From assembly GCA_027625915.1 (NCBI GenBank), contig JANTQA010000012.1, positions 7,586,501-7,650,500 of the forward strand: a DNA stretch of 64,000 nucleotides. The letters run 5' to 3'. The notes beneath the pieces were generated by a model. That model had not been told where the DNA came from and did no database searches. It saw only the letters and a program-made list of their open reading frames with translations. The position numbers and the translations under genes are program-made. Every line of letters begins with the position of its first letter. Positions within the stretch are counted from its first letter, which is position 1. This DNA comes from Anaeramoeba flamelloides (Eukaryota > Metamonada > Anaeramoebidae). Shown in pieces: positions 10,309-22,335 of the stretch.

Positions 10309-12118
10309 TTATAATAAACGTTTTTTATGTAGCCAATCTACATTAATTTTAACTTTAATTTTTTTCTCATTTGTCAATACCTTTTTTTTTTCGAGCAGTT
10401 TTATGGGAATATTTGTATGACATAAATTGGATAAAGAGGGATTTTTAATTATTGATTTAAAAGGAAAATGATCAAATATTGTTTCCGGTGTGAAATTAAT
10501 TTTCTCGCAATAATCTTTTGAAATCATTGACCAATATTCGCCATTATTTAATCCATATGCGCGTATGAATTGGTTGGCAAGTTTAGCCTTTTTGCCTCTA
10601 TTGTTTATGTATAAATTTAACAGATTGTTTTCAAAATCCCTGTTTATTAATTGGTAGTACTGTTTGATGATCCCATCTTGCTTAATTAACTCGGGCACCA
10701 ATAACAAGCAAGATAAGAGAAATTTGGATTTCCCTAAATAAAACAGATGCTGTTCACAAAATAGTCTTTGTGATTTGACAGAGAAGAAATTTGTTAAGCG
10801 ATCAACATACCGTTTGTTAAACCAATATAACAAGGTTTTGATCGAAAAAGTGTTTTGATAAATTTTTTCCAATTTTAATTTCAATTCTTCAGATTTTTCG
10901 GCTTGCTCCTTGGTTTGTTGCTTTACAGAATTGATTTCTCCTATTTCTACCAAGACATCAAATAATTCTTGCGAAACAGCCGGGCTTGTTTTCGTCTTGT
11001 GAGTATCTTAATGAAAGCAAACTAATTAACAATTCTAAAATAAATTCTGTAAATGTTCTTCTTGAATTTGATAATAAATATTTTAGTTGTGATTGGAAGT
11101 TTTTTGTCTCATTTTCAGACGCATTAAACACTTGGCCTATTTTGTTAGCTATTTGTACAGTATAAGGAGTTAAAAATTTCTGCGAGGCTCCTCCTGTAAT
11201 TACCCACAATTGGCCAACAAGTAATTTAAAAACATCTTTACCCGATTCCACAACTGTGGAATCCAATCTTCTTAACGAATTCCGTTTGATTGGCTTGGTT
11301 TGGAAATCTCGTTTTCTTGGTTTGGGATCGTTTAAACTTAAGTTTTCTAACATTTTTAAATCAAAGCCTTGTTGTTCTTCTTCGATTTCTTCTTCTATAC
11401 ACCTCTCTTCTTCCTTTTCCTTTTCCTTTTCCTTTTCTTTTTCTTCTTCTTTTTCTTCTTTTTTTTTTCGATTGAGATTTCTTTGTGAGACCCTTCTTGT
11501 TTGAGTTTTTGTTTTTGGATCTTGCTTTTCTTTTTTTGTTTCTGTTTTGTTATTATTGTTATTGTTATTGTTATTGTTATTGTTTTCGTTTTCAATATAT
11601 TTCCCATACTGAGTTTCTTGATCGAAATTTTCTTCGTCTGTTGTAAAAAACTCTGGTGGTGGCACAAATCTTGGTAAGGTTTCTTCCATTTTTAAATCAA
11701 CCCCACCAAAGGAGAGTTTTGGTTCAACAGATAATAAAGATCGAAGTGACACACTTGACTTTAAATTAGGAATCGAAATCGGCTCATCAATTTCCGATTT
11801 GACTACAACCGGGCCTTTTTTTTCATCCAAGATCTCACTTCCTTTTTCTTCTTCAAGAATAGTATTCAATAATTGATCGTAATTTCCCATAAGACTAAAC
11901 TTTGTGTCTAAAGATGGGATATGCCTTAGAGATCCTATTTTGCCCAAATCCAAATTCTTGGCTTCGTTATTTGTATTGCTATTGCTATTGTTATTATCAT
12001 TATTGCTTGATAAAGGATTGTTGCTGAAATCAAAATCGAGTATTGGTGTAAAGTTTTTTTCAAGATCTTCCAAATAAAAGGATTCAAAAAGTGATGTATT
12101 TTCATTATTAAAAGTCAT
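10309..12118 (-). CDS. Unrecognised protein with an internal +1 frame change
   Basis: The first frame runs from an ATG at 12118 to a TGA at 10958 (386 residues). The second continues from a TAA at about 11010 to a stop at 10309 (at least 214 residues) in the +1 frame. The two overlap by about 50 nt, and the second has no ATG near its start, so they are most likely one gene of about 600 residues. The N-terminal two thirds of frame one are low complexity (Asn runs, Lys/Glu runs). A helical domain starts near residue 280, with LLVGQLWVITGGASQKFLTP, and continues smoothly into ELFDVLVEIG and a coiled coil (EQAEKSEELKLKLEKIYQ) in frame two. The break could be a one-base sequence or assembly error, programmed +1 shifting, a very short intron (a 16-nt GT..AG segment just upstream would restore phase), or recent decay. 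I do not recognise the family. Confidence 0.6.
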
Positions 12119-13154
12119 TACAAGAGGTAGTTAAGTCTTTAGAAACCAATTTCTAAATTTAGATCTGTTTTTGTTTTTGTTTAAACAAGGAATTTTTAAA
12201 AAAAAATTTGGTAAAATGATATAAATCTTAGATCAAAAATTCAATTTTACTCCTATTAGGAAAAATCAAAACTTTTACCAAGCTTTCAGAACATTTTAAA
12301 CACTTTCTACCCTTTTTAAAATTACTTTCCAGTCCTTTATTAAGCCTAAATGCTTTCGAAAAAGTAAGATTTTTAGCATTATTTTAGGTTACTTTGATCT
12401 AAAGTCCTGACTTTATAGAACCTTTTCTCACCAACCTTTAGAACATTTTACAACATATTAAAAATTACTCTCTCACTTTTATATGGTAAAAAAGTTTGTA
12501 AAATTTCCTTTTTATTAAATTGATTACAAATAAATATGATTCAGTAGTTTTTGAATAATAAATGGGAAAAATATTTTCACTTCCTTTTTCAAGATTTTCC
12601 TTTAATAAATACAGTTCTCAAAGAAGTAGGTTGCAATTTGTTATATCGATCTCTATGAAAAAAAAACAATATGGAAGGAAATGAAAATTGTTGCGAATTA
12701 TAATTAAAATACTAGTAATAGATTAGGCACCCCTTCAAATATGTGAAAAATTAAAGTATACTGTTATTAAAGGTAAATCTTTTTAGATCTCCAGAGTTCA
12801 AATGTCTAAAAAAATTTATTTGTAACAGAGTATTAAAGTTGATATATCAATTAAAAAAGATATGATTATTACTAAAAAAAATTCTATGAACTTTTGAACA
12901 AAATTTCAATTTATTAACAAGTTAAAAACACAGATTATCAATATTCAAACCTCACAGTTGAAAAATTCCTTTCTTAAATTTATCTTAAAATATAGATTAG
13001 TTGTTGAAAAATTCATTTATTTCAAAACAATAATGAACTTTAAATTATTTTGAAAAATTACTCGTTATTGATAATATATTTGTGATACAACTTTCTTTAA
13101 AATTAAAACCAAAATATCAATCAATCTAAAGGTTTTTAAATGTTAATATTTTAA
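12119..13154. other. AT-rich spacer, no feature seen
   Basis: Lies upstream of the frame-changed gene, so it probably includes its promoter on the minus strand. I find no exon, repeat copy or RNA gene. Confidence 0.4.
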
Positions 13155-13360
13155 TATAGTCAGTTCCACATTTCAAGACAGAAACTTTCAACAGACATTC
13201 AAGGCACAAAAAATTACCAAGTAAGGCACATTTTTTGGAATTTTTTTTTAACTCAAATTATTTTACAAGGTTCCAAATCGTATGCCAAAATGAAGGAATT
13301 TTTTTGTATTTTGAATTTCAAAGAAAGTTTATTTCTTAAAGGTGAAACTGGCGTCAATAG
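13155..13360. mobile_element. TA-flanked palindromic MITE, copy A
   Basis: Starts TAGTCAGTTCCAC after a TA and ends with a matching inverted arm (CTTAAAGGTGAAACTG). Internal AAGGCACA motifs match the other copies at 31136, 31556, 32884 and 63236. Its right end is the most diverged of the five, suggesting an older insertion. A TA target and CAGT-type ends are what Tc1/mariner non-autonomous elements show. There is no coding capacity; a 68-codon open frame across it is fortuitous. Confidence 0.75.
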
Positions 13361-13787
13361 AATATACTTTACTCAAAAAAATAAATATTTGATATTTTTT
13401 TCAAAAATTTTTGGTTTTAATCATCTTTTTGTCAATCCTGATGTTTTTATATTTACTTATGATGAGAAAAGCATTAAACTTCAAACTGGAATATAAAGGA
13501 TCTTTTTTTTTCATAGGGTTTTGGTATCTAATAAAAAAATTCTTTTTTTGATTCAATAACTTTAGAATAAAATAATTTTTAATATTTAATTAAAAATAAT
13601 AAGTAAAGGGACTTTGAAACAGAGAAAATGTAAATAATAAACGATTTATTTGGAACCATTTTGATCTTGTAATTCCAAATTTTAAATTTTTGTTATTCGA
13701 AAAATTCCAAATATGGAATAATTTTAGCAATTTTGAAAATTATCATTTTTTGAAATAACTTTACTTTTGCTAATTTGTCTTTTAATA

Positions 13788-14736
13788 ATGGAAAACCCAA
13801 AAAAAAATTCAAGCAAAAAATGGTTTGTTGCAGCAGGAATTGGTATTTTGGTGACTGGTGTTGGTTATTGCTTCTGTAATAAACAGTGTTGTAAAAAAGG
13901 TAGATTAAAATATTTCTTTTTTTAATTGCTTTTTTTTTTTTGAAATTACTTAACACTCTCTTTCCTTATTTCTTTTCTTTTCTTTTCTTTTCTTTTTCTT
14001 TTTTTTTTCTTTTTTAGAACAAGAAGAAAATACTGTACGTTATTTTTAAAAAAAATTTCTTTTTCAAGTATCAATTTACCGTTTTTTTTTAATTTTCATT
14101 TTGATATCCTTTCAATAAAATTAGGCTGAAAGAACATTTGTAGCAATCAAGCCAGATGGTGTTCAAAGAAAATTAATTGGTGAAATTATTGGACGATTTG
14201 AAAAAAAAGGATTAAAGCTTGTAGGTTGCAAGCTCATTCAGCCATCAAGAAAATTAGCTGAAAAACATTATGCTGAACGTATGTCGAGTTTTTTTTCAAC
14301 ATTTTTTTTTAATTTTTAATTGCTTTTTTTTTTCACTTATTTTTTTTTCAAATGCAAGTACTATCCCAAACAAACAAAACCAAATTTTTATTCCTTTCAA
14401 CAAAATCAAAAAAAAAAATGAACAAAACTAAAAATAGACAAAGGAAAACCATTTTATGAAGGGCTTCTTGATTTCATTACTTCGGGGCCAGTTTTTGCTA
14501 TGGTATGGGAAGGAAAAGAAGTTGTCTCAACTGCACGATCTTTAATCGGTTTAACAGATCCTCTCAAATCTCCAATGAACACAATCCGTGGCGACTTTGG
14601 GATTTGTGTTGGAAGAAACATTATTCATGGTAGTGACTCTGTTGAAAGTGGTAAACGTGAAATTAATTTATGGTTTGCAAAAAATGAAATAGTTAAGTCT
14701 GGCGTCACAATTGAAAAATGGATCTATGAAAACTAA
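13788..14736 (+). CDS. Membrane-anchored nucleoside diphosphate kinase (four exons)
   Basis: Exons 13788-13899, 14018-14034, 14125-14278 and 14438-14736 give 193 residues; all three introns are GT..AG and keep phase. From residue 44 the protein is a classic group I NDPK, which moves the gamma-phosphate between NTPs and NDPs through a phosphohistidine. Seen: [13 protein letters not shown], then [10 protein letters not shown] across an exon junction, TIRGDFG, and the active-site NIIHGSDS with the catalytic His, ending WIYEN as in animal enzymes. Exon 1 adds about 37 residues that ordinary NDPK lacks: a basic start, a hydrophobic stretch [16 protein letters not shown], then CFCNKQCC. I infer a membrane anchor with possible palmitoylation of the cysteines, placing the kinase domain on the cytosolic face. 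Human NME3 is a precedent for an N-terminal hydrophobic anchor. Exon 2 is only 17 nt. Confidence 0.93.
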
Positions 14737-15029
14737 TTGATCTCAAAACAAAAAGATATTATTTCCTATTTAATCATCTCTTTCACACCCAAATCCTGTA
14801 TTTTTTTTTAAGGTAGCAATAAACACTGAGAATGATTAAAAAAACAAAAAAATATTAGATAAAGTGACAATTTCTCAGAATGCAATTCATAATAAAGTCT
14901 ATTCAAATCGTGATAAAGTTTAATAAAACTGAATTCAGAAAGTCGAATAAAAAAACCTGATATTTTTTTTTGATTTTTAATAAAGAGGGGAGGTGATACA
15001 CAGAATTACCTCATTTTTACCGTTAGGTT

Positions 15030-15235
15030 TTTTTTTTTTTTGATTTAGAAGAATCAAGTAAAATCAAAGATTTTACTCTATTCTTTTGAATTTTGGAAAA
15101 GCTCCGTTAGGTTTTTTTTACTTTTTGAAATGCAAAGAAAATTTATTTAATTTCCTTACATTTCAAAATTAAAAAAAACCTCGGCACTCTACGGCACTTG
15201 ACGAAACTTGACGGCACTCGACGAAACACTTAATC
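15030..15235. repeat. Hairpin-module locus 1 (A + B modules with GGCACT tail)
   Basis: Contains module A (about 15040-15105; arms around an ATCAAAGATTTTACTC core), the linker CTCCGTTAGG, and module B (about 15106-15182; arms of a TTTTTTTACTTTTTGAAATG type). These are followed by a run of CGGCACT and GACGAAAC motifs at 15181-15228. The same modules and linkers recur at 41408-41760, 48581-48915 and 49555-49665. Confidence 0.75.
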
Positions 15236-15394
15236 TTTGTTCAGAGTTTTTTTATCCTAACTATAATGTAGGCACGATTATAACCCATAATAGCATTGCC
15301 TTATCGTAAAAAACAAGAAAAAAAAAACTATTATTTTTAATGAAAGATAAGAAAAAGAGAACAAAAAGTAAAAAATAAAAGATTCTTTTGCTTT

Positions 15395-15590
15395 ATTGGT
15401 AAGTGTTTAGTGCTCTAGAGCTCTTAATCTATTAAAGAGAGAGGGGTCAAGTGATTAAATTTGTGACCCCTAATCCAAAAAGGAGTCAAAAGAACCTTTT
15501 AATTAGAGTCATTAGAAGTGTTTTAAACTCAATTTAGTTTTCTGAAAAAAAGAATAAAAAAATGAAGAGTCGAAAAAAAAAAAAAATAAG
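15395..15590. repeat. Dispersed ~200-bp repeat, copy 1
   Basis: Blocks such as AGTCATTAGAAGTGTTTTAA followed by ACTCAATTTAGTTTTCT recur at 50665-50870, and more weakly at 23530-23700. No inverted ends or coding frame are apparent. Confidence 0.5.
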
Positions 15591-16576
15591 ATATAAAAAT
15601 AGTAGTAGTATTGAAAAGATATATGTTTCTGGTGAGTTGAATAACTTACTATTTAGACTTAGATTTTAATTCATTAAATAAAAGAAAGTAAAAAAATAAT
15701 AATAATAAAAAGAAAAAACTTAATAAAGTTTTTTTTTTTTGTAACCCTAGTGTTTCTTGGGTTGTTGGTTATGGGGGTAGCAACATCATAACAGCATGGA
15801 TAATTGAAATATTAGATAGTTTATAAAAAAAATATATTGATGATTTTAAGTTCTCGATTCCCAAAAAAAAAATAAAAAAATAAAAAATTAAAACTTAACT
15901 TTTAATAATAAAAAGAATTGAAATTTCAGAGAAAATATATTCTTAAAAAATTTTTCAATTTAAGAAAGTTATTTAATTTTTTTTATAGATATTATTCTTC
16001 CAAGATATAAAACTCAACCCATTCACGTTGTGTTTTCATATTATATTTATATAAGTCTTTGCTATTATTTGATTAATACAATATCTACAAATATTAACAA
16101 AAACCAAATATTCTCAAGATCTCAAAAAAACAAAATTAAAATAATTATGTTTTTTCAAAATTTAATTTTAGAAAAGCAAATTCCAGGTTTTTTTGTATTC
16201 ATTAGATATATTTAAATTTAAAAGTGTCATATCTTTTAAAAGCAATTCATTGTATTTGATAATATCATTTTAATATTATTCAATAATTTTATGTTAATTA
16301 AATTCAATTTTTTTTTTTTTTTTTTTTTCTTTTTTGCCTAACTTGGAATTGTTTTAGAAACCCATTTATATTTTATTAAATAATAAAACACTTTTTGATT
16401 TAATCTTACAAAAGTACCAATAATATTTTCTAGATTATTCTTTTGATTTTTCATTTATAAAAATATATCCGTATTTTAAAAGTATTAAACTCTCTTTATA
16501 TTTATTTAAAAATTTTTTAAAATATTTACTCAAATTCAATTCAGAAATTTAACAAAATATATCAAAATAATAAAAT

Positions 16577-16580
<4 letters not shown>

Positions 16581-16622
<42 letters not shown>
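16581..16622. repeat. TA dinucleotide microsatellite
   Basis: About 21 uninterrupted TA units. Similar but shorter tracts lie at 18641-18674, 18851-18874 and 21946-21979. Confidence 0.95.
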
Positions 16623-16625
<3 letters not shown>

Positions 16626-18429
16626 CCTTTCTAATCTTTATAATTCACTATTTTATAAATTTTTAAAAATCCTTGAATTCATAATAATTATTCTTTTCAA
16701 CGTACAAGATTAATTTTGTATTATTTATTTCAATTCCTAATCAACTTTAGTAAAATGTGTACTTATTTGGAATGGTGATATTTTTTGTTTAATAAAAATA
16801 CTATTTGTTTTATCTCACATATTTGTCTTCTTGTGTCTATTTCAATGGTTTCTTGTTAGGAAATTCATGACATACATATAAACATATTACCCAGTTCATT
16901 TTTTATCTAATAAAATTAAAATTTAATTATTTCAAAAATGTTGAAAAAATTCAAAATTTAAATATTAAAACTCTGGTTTAATTTTCTTTTATTTTTTCAT
17001 ATATAGTGTAGGGGATGAATTTTGATTTCATATTTTCAATATATCTACATAAACTTTAAAAAAAGATTTTCTATAAATGCCGTCTTAATTACAATTCCAA
17101 GAATAAGAAAATATATATCTCTCCTTAAGGGATTATTATAATTGTATATTCTTCTAAAATTTAAGTATTTTGTAATTGAATGTAAATGATGTTTGTGTTC
17201 GACGTGGTTCAAATAGCTCTAAAAATCAATGATAAATCTTATTGCAGAATTAAAATATTTCATTTTTTATTAATAGTCACTATTGAAAATTTTCATATTG
17301 TCATTTTTTTTTTTAAATTCCTTATCCCAAAACAACGATTATAAAACTAAAATAATATTATTAGAGTTTCTTATAAGTCATATTTAGAACTTTCAAATCT
17401 AAATTTATTTTAAATTTTTATATTTCGAGATTTATTCAAGGAAAAATAATCATCAACATAAAAAACAAATTTTGTTTATTTTTTTTTTTCCATTTGATAA
17501 ATCTAATTAAAATATCAATATATTTCCAATATTTGATAAAAAATTTGTCAAAATATTCTTGTAGGTTAATTATTTATTTATTTTCATTTTTTAAATATAA
17601 ATATATATATATATAATTAATCAACCTTCTAAGAAAACTTTAAGAAATGTATATTCCAGATTTAAAATATGAATATTGGGGTTTCAATCTTTCAATTTGT
17701 CTTAAGACTTAGATTTTATTCTGAAATTGTTTATACTTTATCTAAAAACAAATAGCATTTTTTAATTTAGTAGATCAACAAAAAATTTTATGTTACAGAT
17801 TTTTTTTTTTTTTTTTTTTTTTTTGATACATTTCAGTAAGGTTTCCAAAATGTATAAACACCCAATAACAGCACTTTTTGATCTTATATTTCTCCATAAT
17901 AGAAGTTTATCCGTTAACTGTTTCAAAAAAAATTCAACTTTGTAATTATTTAATTTGATAAGATTCTAAAAAGTTTCAAGAAAACAGATGTTTTCTTGTT
18001 AATTATTAAAGTAGTCAAAATTATACACAAGTTATTCGGACATTTAAATTCTCCATCGGGAGTTTAAGTGTGCAATCATAAATTCCACATTAGTTAATCC
18101 ACCCAAAAAATTTCAAACTTTTTTGATTGAAAAGTGATTTATTAATATTTATTTTCTTTTCTTTTATTTTGAAATATCAATCTATTGTAATCTCAGAAAG
18201 CCTAACAATAAAAAATGGTCAATTTTTTCTATAATTTCCATCTTTTCAACATTTAAACATAAAGGGCAAAATTTATTTAAGACATCATTTATTATGTAAT
18301 AATATATCTCTCAGAAATTGGGAAATTTCCTGAATTGTACAATTATTGAGCTTGATGGATAATTTTAGAATTCTTGATTTTTTAAAGATATAATTTTGTT
18401 TTTTTATTATTATAAAATGGTTCTGGAAC

Positions 18430-18615
18430 GTATCACCAAAGTTCGAAGAGTGCAGTCGAGTTTCTATGTTTTCTTGAATTTAAGAAATTAGAAGAAAATT
18501 TAAAAAAAAAAATTAATTTTTAAAATGAAAAAAAGAGCGGAAAAACTTTCCAGAATTCAGAAGAATCAAGAAAAATAAAAGATTTTACTCAATTCTATTA
18601 AATTCTATTAACGCT
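18430..18615. repeat. Decayed hairpin-module locus
   Basis: Begins with GTTCGAAGAGTGCAGTCGAG, related to the GTAGAGTGCC lead-in at 41420. It ends with a module A arm (TTTCCAGAATTCAGAAGAAT) and its ATTTTACTCAATTCT partner. The pairing is less regular than at the other loci, so this looks old. Confidence 0.55.
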
Positions 18616-18638
18616 ACTGGTGATTTTTTTTACCCTTG

Positions 18639-18640
<2 letters not shown>

Positions 18641-18674
<34 letters not shown>
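18641..18674. repeat. TA dinucleotide microsatellite
   Basis: About 17 AT units directly beside the decayed hairpin locus. Confidence 0.95.
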
Positions 18675-18677
<3 letters not shown>

Positions 18678-20199
18678 TTTTTTGTTTTTTTTTTGAAAAT
18701 CTATAGATTTTCCATTCAAACTAAAAAAAAGATAAATGTACTTTTATTGGGGTTTACTTTTTTATTCTGAAAAATCCATTAATTTTACAAATTAACAGTT
18801 TCCCCAAGAAAATATAACTAGATTTCGAACCCTTGTATTTTCGTAATTCATTATATATATATATATATATATATTTAGGTTCGGTGAAATCTTTTGAATT
18901 CTAGTTGTTGTTATTGTTTGTAAGTGGATTGAATTTTGTTAATGTTTCATATTAAAGAAGAGAAAATTTTTTAATTTTTTTGAATTTAATTATTTTTTTG
19001 CTTTACCCAAATTGCCATATGTTCAATTATATATTCTGTTTTTAGAAAATTGTGTTCGCAAAGTTAAATTGAAAAATATCTTTTAAAAATAATTTTTATT
19101 ATAGATCTCTTCTTCACCAATAATGGTTATTCTAAGTCAAGCTTTTTAAAAGGTGAAAAATTAAGAAATATTTGATTTTTTTGATAAATTCTATAATGAT
19201 CCTGAAATCGAAAAAAAAATTTGTACAATAACACCTTTTTATTTATCCTCTAAAACTCATTTTTTTTTTAAATTTTCATATTGGTAAGATAAATCACCTA
19301 AGAAAATAGAAAATTCAAAGTTTACTAAAGAAGTATAGAAGGACTTCAAAACGAAAAAAAAAAACACACAATTATTTAAAACATCTACAAAACAAAAATT
19401 ATTTCTAGAAAATTTCCAAATATAACTCTAAACTTTACAATTAAAAGAATAAAAGACAGTTTATTCCAAAAACTGGAATTCAGTAATCCTTCTTTCTAAA
19501 TAAGATCAACTTTAAAGTATTATTTTGTTAATCGAATTTATCAGACATTTAAATTAGGGAGAACTTCGCTGATTAACATTCAAGAGCAACACAATTTAAA
19601 TTGAGACTTTTCCACTTTAATATATGATCCCTTCAGCAAATATTTTGTATGAAAATAAATTTAACTTTGGAGGATCATTTTTTACACGATTTTATAAAGT
19701 TCAAAATACAACTGTTTTTATTAAACGTACACTTGTCCATAACACAAAAGATCAACAGGAAATTAATTCTTGAAATATTTTAGGAGTTGAAAATCTTCTA
19801 CTTCTGCTTCGTAGAAATAATTATATAAAAATTTCATCTCAGTTATCTCAATCCAAAAATTCTTACTTTCAAGATTAAAAAATCTTTGAAGGCATTCTCA
19901 CTTTCAAAAAATAGAGTTTTTTGAAGAACTTGTATAGGTTTAAGAACTTAATTAGATCACATTAAGGAATATTTTTTTCTAATTTTAATTTTTCATCTTT
20001 TACAAATAATACCGTTATAAAGGCGAACAAACAGAGAAATTATTTTTCACCAAATAACATACAATAGTTTTTGAAATATAAAGTTTGAGAACAAAAAAGT
20101 GTGTTCAGGAAAATTGATGTTTTTTCTTCAAAATTGTCCCTTTCATTTTTTTTTATTTTTATTCCGTTAAACTTATTATTATAATCTAATCGACAAAAA

Positions 20200-21400
20200 A
20201 TGAGTGATCAAACAAATTTAGATTTCAAAATCGTTTTGCTGGGTGACTCTTCTGTTGGGAAATCTTCTCTGGTTCTTCGTTTATGTAAAAACAAGTTTAG
20301 TGAAAACTTAGAACCGACAATTGGTGGATCTTGCGTTATCCAAAATATAGAAATTGACGAAAGTGAAGTGAAACTTAAAATATGGGTATGCAGTTTTTTC
20401 TTGGTGTACAAAAATAAAATGATTGGGGTTCATTTTTTTCAACAAAAAAGAAAAAAGAAAAAAGAAAAAAAAAATTCCCAAACTTTTTGTCGAAAAAATA
20501 AGACAAATCTCTTTCAAAGCCTAATTGTTTTTTTGAAAACTTACTTTTATTTTTTAAATTATAGGACACAGCAGGTCAAGAAAGGTTCCACTCACTAACA
20601 CCACTGTAAGACATTTTTTCATATTTTTTTTTTCAGAATTATGGGTTGCTTAATTTTTCAAAGTCTTTTCTGAATACACCCTTAAGAACCTATTTAGAAA
20701 AACAAAAAAACAAAAAAACAAAGAAAGAAATCCCAATTTTCAAAAAAAATCAATAATTGGGATCAAAATTGAATCTGTTGATTTTTAATTTAGAATCTTT
20801 AAATATTCTTTTTCCCTTCCTTTCCGAAAGAATAAAAATGACGATCTTCTGATCCGTTTTTTGAAATTACTAATTCAAAACAAAAACGTGTCCAAATATA
20901 AAAACAAAAACCAAAACAAAAACAAAATAAAACAAAACAAAAACAAAAACAAAAACAAAAACAAAAACAGATACTACAGAGGTGCGAAAGGAGCACTAAT
21001 TATTTATGACATTACAAATTTTGGAAGCTTTGAACGAGCTAAGGATTGGATTTTTGAATTAAGAGAAAACGGTGAGCAAGATTCGAAGATTATTCTTGTC
21101 GGGAACAAAATAGATTTAGAAGCCAAGGCTGTTGTTAAGGATGTTACAGCACAGAAATTTGCAGACAAAAACGGCCTGAGTTTTTTTGAAACATCTGCCA
21201 AAACAGGTGAGGGTGTGAACCAAGTGTTTTTTGCTCTCGCACAAATGCTGTTAGGCAAAAATGACAATACTTTTGAAAAACAGAATTCACAAACAGAACA
21301 TTCCACAAATTTTAATCAAGAAAATAATGACAATAGCCTTGTTTCTCAAAAGGTAAATCTCAAATCAAACAAAGCAAAAAAGAAGGGTGGTTGCTGTTAA
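20200..21400 (+). CDS. Rab5-family small GTPase (three exons)
   Basis: Exons 20200-20385, 20565-20605 and 20971-21400 encode 218 residues. Rab GTPases switch between GDP and GTP to direct vesicle traffic; Rab5 acts on early endosomes. Seen: P-loop GDSSVGKSS (residues 15-23), switch I PTIGG, WDTAGQERF spanning the first splice junction (62-70, catalytic Gln kept), GNKID and ETSAKTG guanine-specificity motifs, and a C-terminal Cys-Cys for double geranylgeranylation. KSSLVLR and the HSLTPLYYRGAKGA block are closest to Rab5/Rab22. A variable Asn/Gln-rich linker of about 45 residues precedes KKKGGCC. Exon 2 is only 41 nt, and intron 2 (365 nt) ends in a purine-rich CAAAAA repeat instead of a pyrimidine tract. 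The start is the only ATG that yields a normal-length Rab N terminus. Confidence 0.93.
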
Positions 21401-21940
21401 ACTCCTCTTTTTCTTAAATATGAATTGCCTTTTTGTTTTGGTTTGCTTTGTTTTTTGTATGATATTGAAATATTTTTTTTTAAAACCAAACAAAATATTC
21501 GTATTTTTTCCTTTTTATTTTTCTTTTTTCTTTTTTCTTTTTCTTTTTCTTTTTCTTTTCCTGGTTTTTAAAAATCTATATTGTTTAGTTTGAGTTGTAA
21601 CATTGATTTTATATGAAGAAATGAAAAAATAATTGCCTTTTTTTTTTCTTTTTTTTTTTTTTTTTTTTTTTTCAATTTTTTTCTTTAAGGGATTGCGCAC
21701 ACCACAACACCCTCTAAAATTTAAATAGATGGTAGGAGATTCAAAACTAGATTGGTTCTCTTAATTTCTGATCCTCAAAAACATTTTTAAAAGAAAATAA
21801 ATAAATAATTTTAATTTTTATATCTCTCATTGAAAAACCAGACGATCGTTTATGGTATACAATGTCAAAATTTTGCGAATTGAACTTTTTTTTTAAAGTT
21901 CATTATCAATAAATTTCTTTTATTGTCCTGTTGAACATTT

Positions 21941-21945
<5 letters not shown>

Positions 21946-21979
<34 letters not shown>
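21946..21979. repeat. TA dinucleotide microsatellite
   Basis: About 17 TA units, uninterrupted. Confidence 0.95.
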
Positions 21980-21981
<2 letters not shown>

Positions 21982-22134
21982 TTTAAATGAAATTGTGATT
22001 AGAATCTGAGAAGTGCTTGTTGAGAAAACAAATAAATTAAAAACCTGAAAAGCTAATTTTTACCTTTTTTTGCAAAATATTTTTTAGTTGGTGAAAATTT
22101 ATTTTTGATAATTCGAATTTTTTTTCAGGGGGTT

Positions 22135-22335
22135 GTTTCTACTATTTTTTTTTTTTTTGACCAATTTTTAAATTAGGATTCCTTTATAAGAAATATGTTT
22201 AATATTGAAAATAAACAGGATTTTTCAAATTTAAGTAATTGGCAAGTAATTTTCTCAATCTCTATTAAATTTAGTTACAAAAATTTAATAGAGATTAGTT
22301 CCAGAAGAAAATTTTGATTTTTGTGAGATTGTATT
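22135..22335. mobile_element. ~180-bp MITE sharing an internal palindrome, copy 1
   Basis: Matches 43822-44005 over its length. Both have TTTAATATTGAAAAT, AGTAATTGGCAA and the palindrome AATCTCTATTAAATTT..AAATTTAATAGAGATT. The ends here are more eroded than at 43.8 kb, where TTAA flanks both sides. Confidence 0.65.

Larger units (their letters stand above)
14737..20199. other. 5.4-kb gene-poor region with hairpins, repeats and TA microsatellites
   Basis: I find no convincing exon. Identified content is the hairpin locus at 15030-15235, a shared repeat at 15395-15590, TA microsatellites at 16581-16622, 18641-18674 and 18851-18874, and a decayed hairpin at 18430-18615. The rest is A/T-rich with many stop codons in all frames. 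Confidence 0.5.

Noticed and set aside
11256-11667. Frames rich in Ser/Phe or Lys in the Glu/Lys repeat of the frame-changed gene
   Set aside because: Low-complexity repeats stay open in several frames by nature.
13693-13956. Minus-strand 87-codon frame over NDPK exon 1
   Set aside because: Overlaps a first exon with correct splice phase; composition is A/T background.
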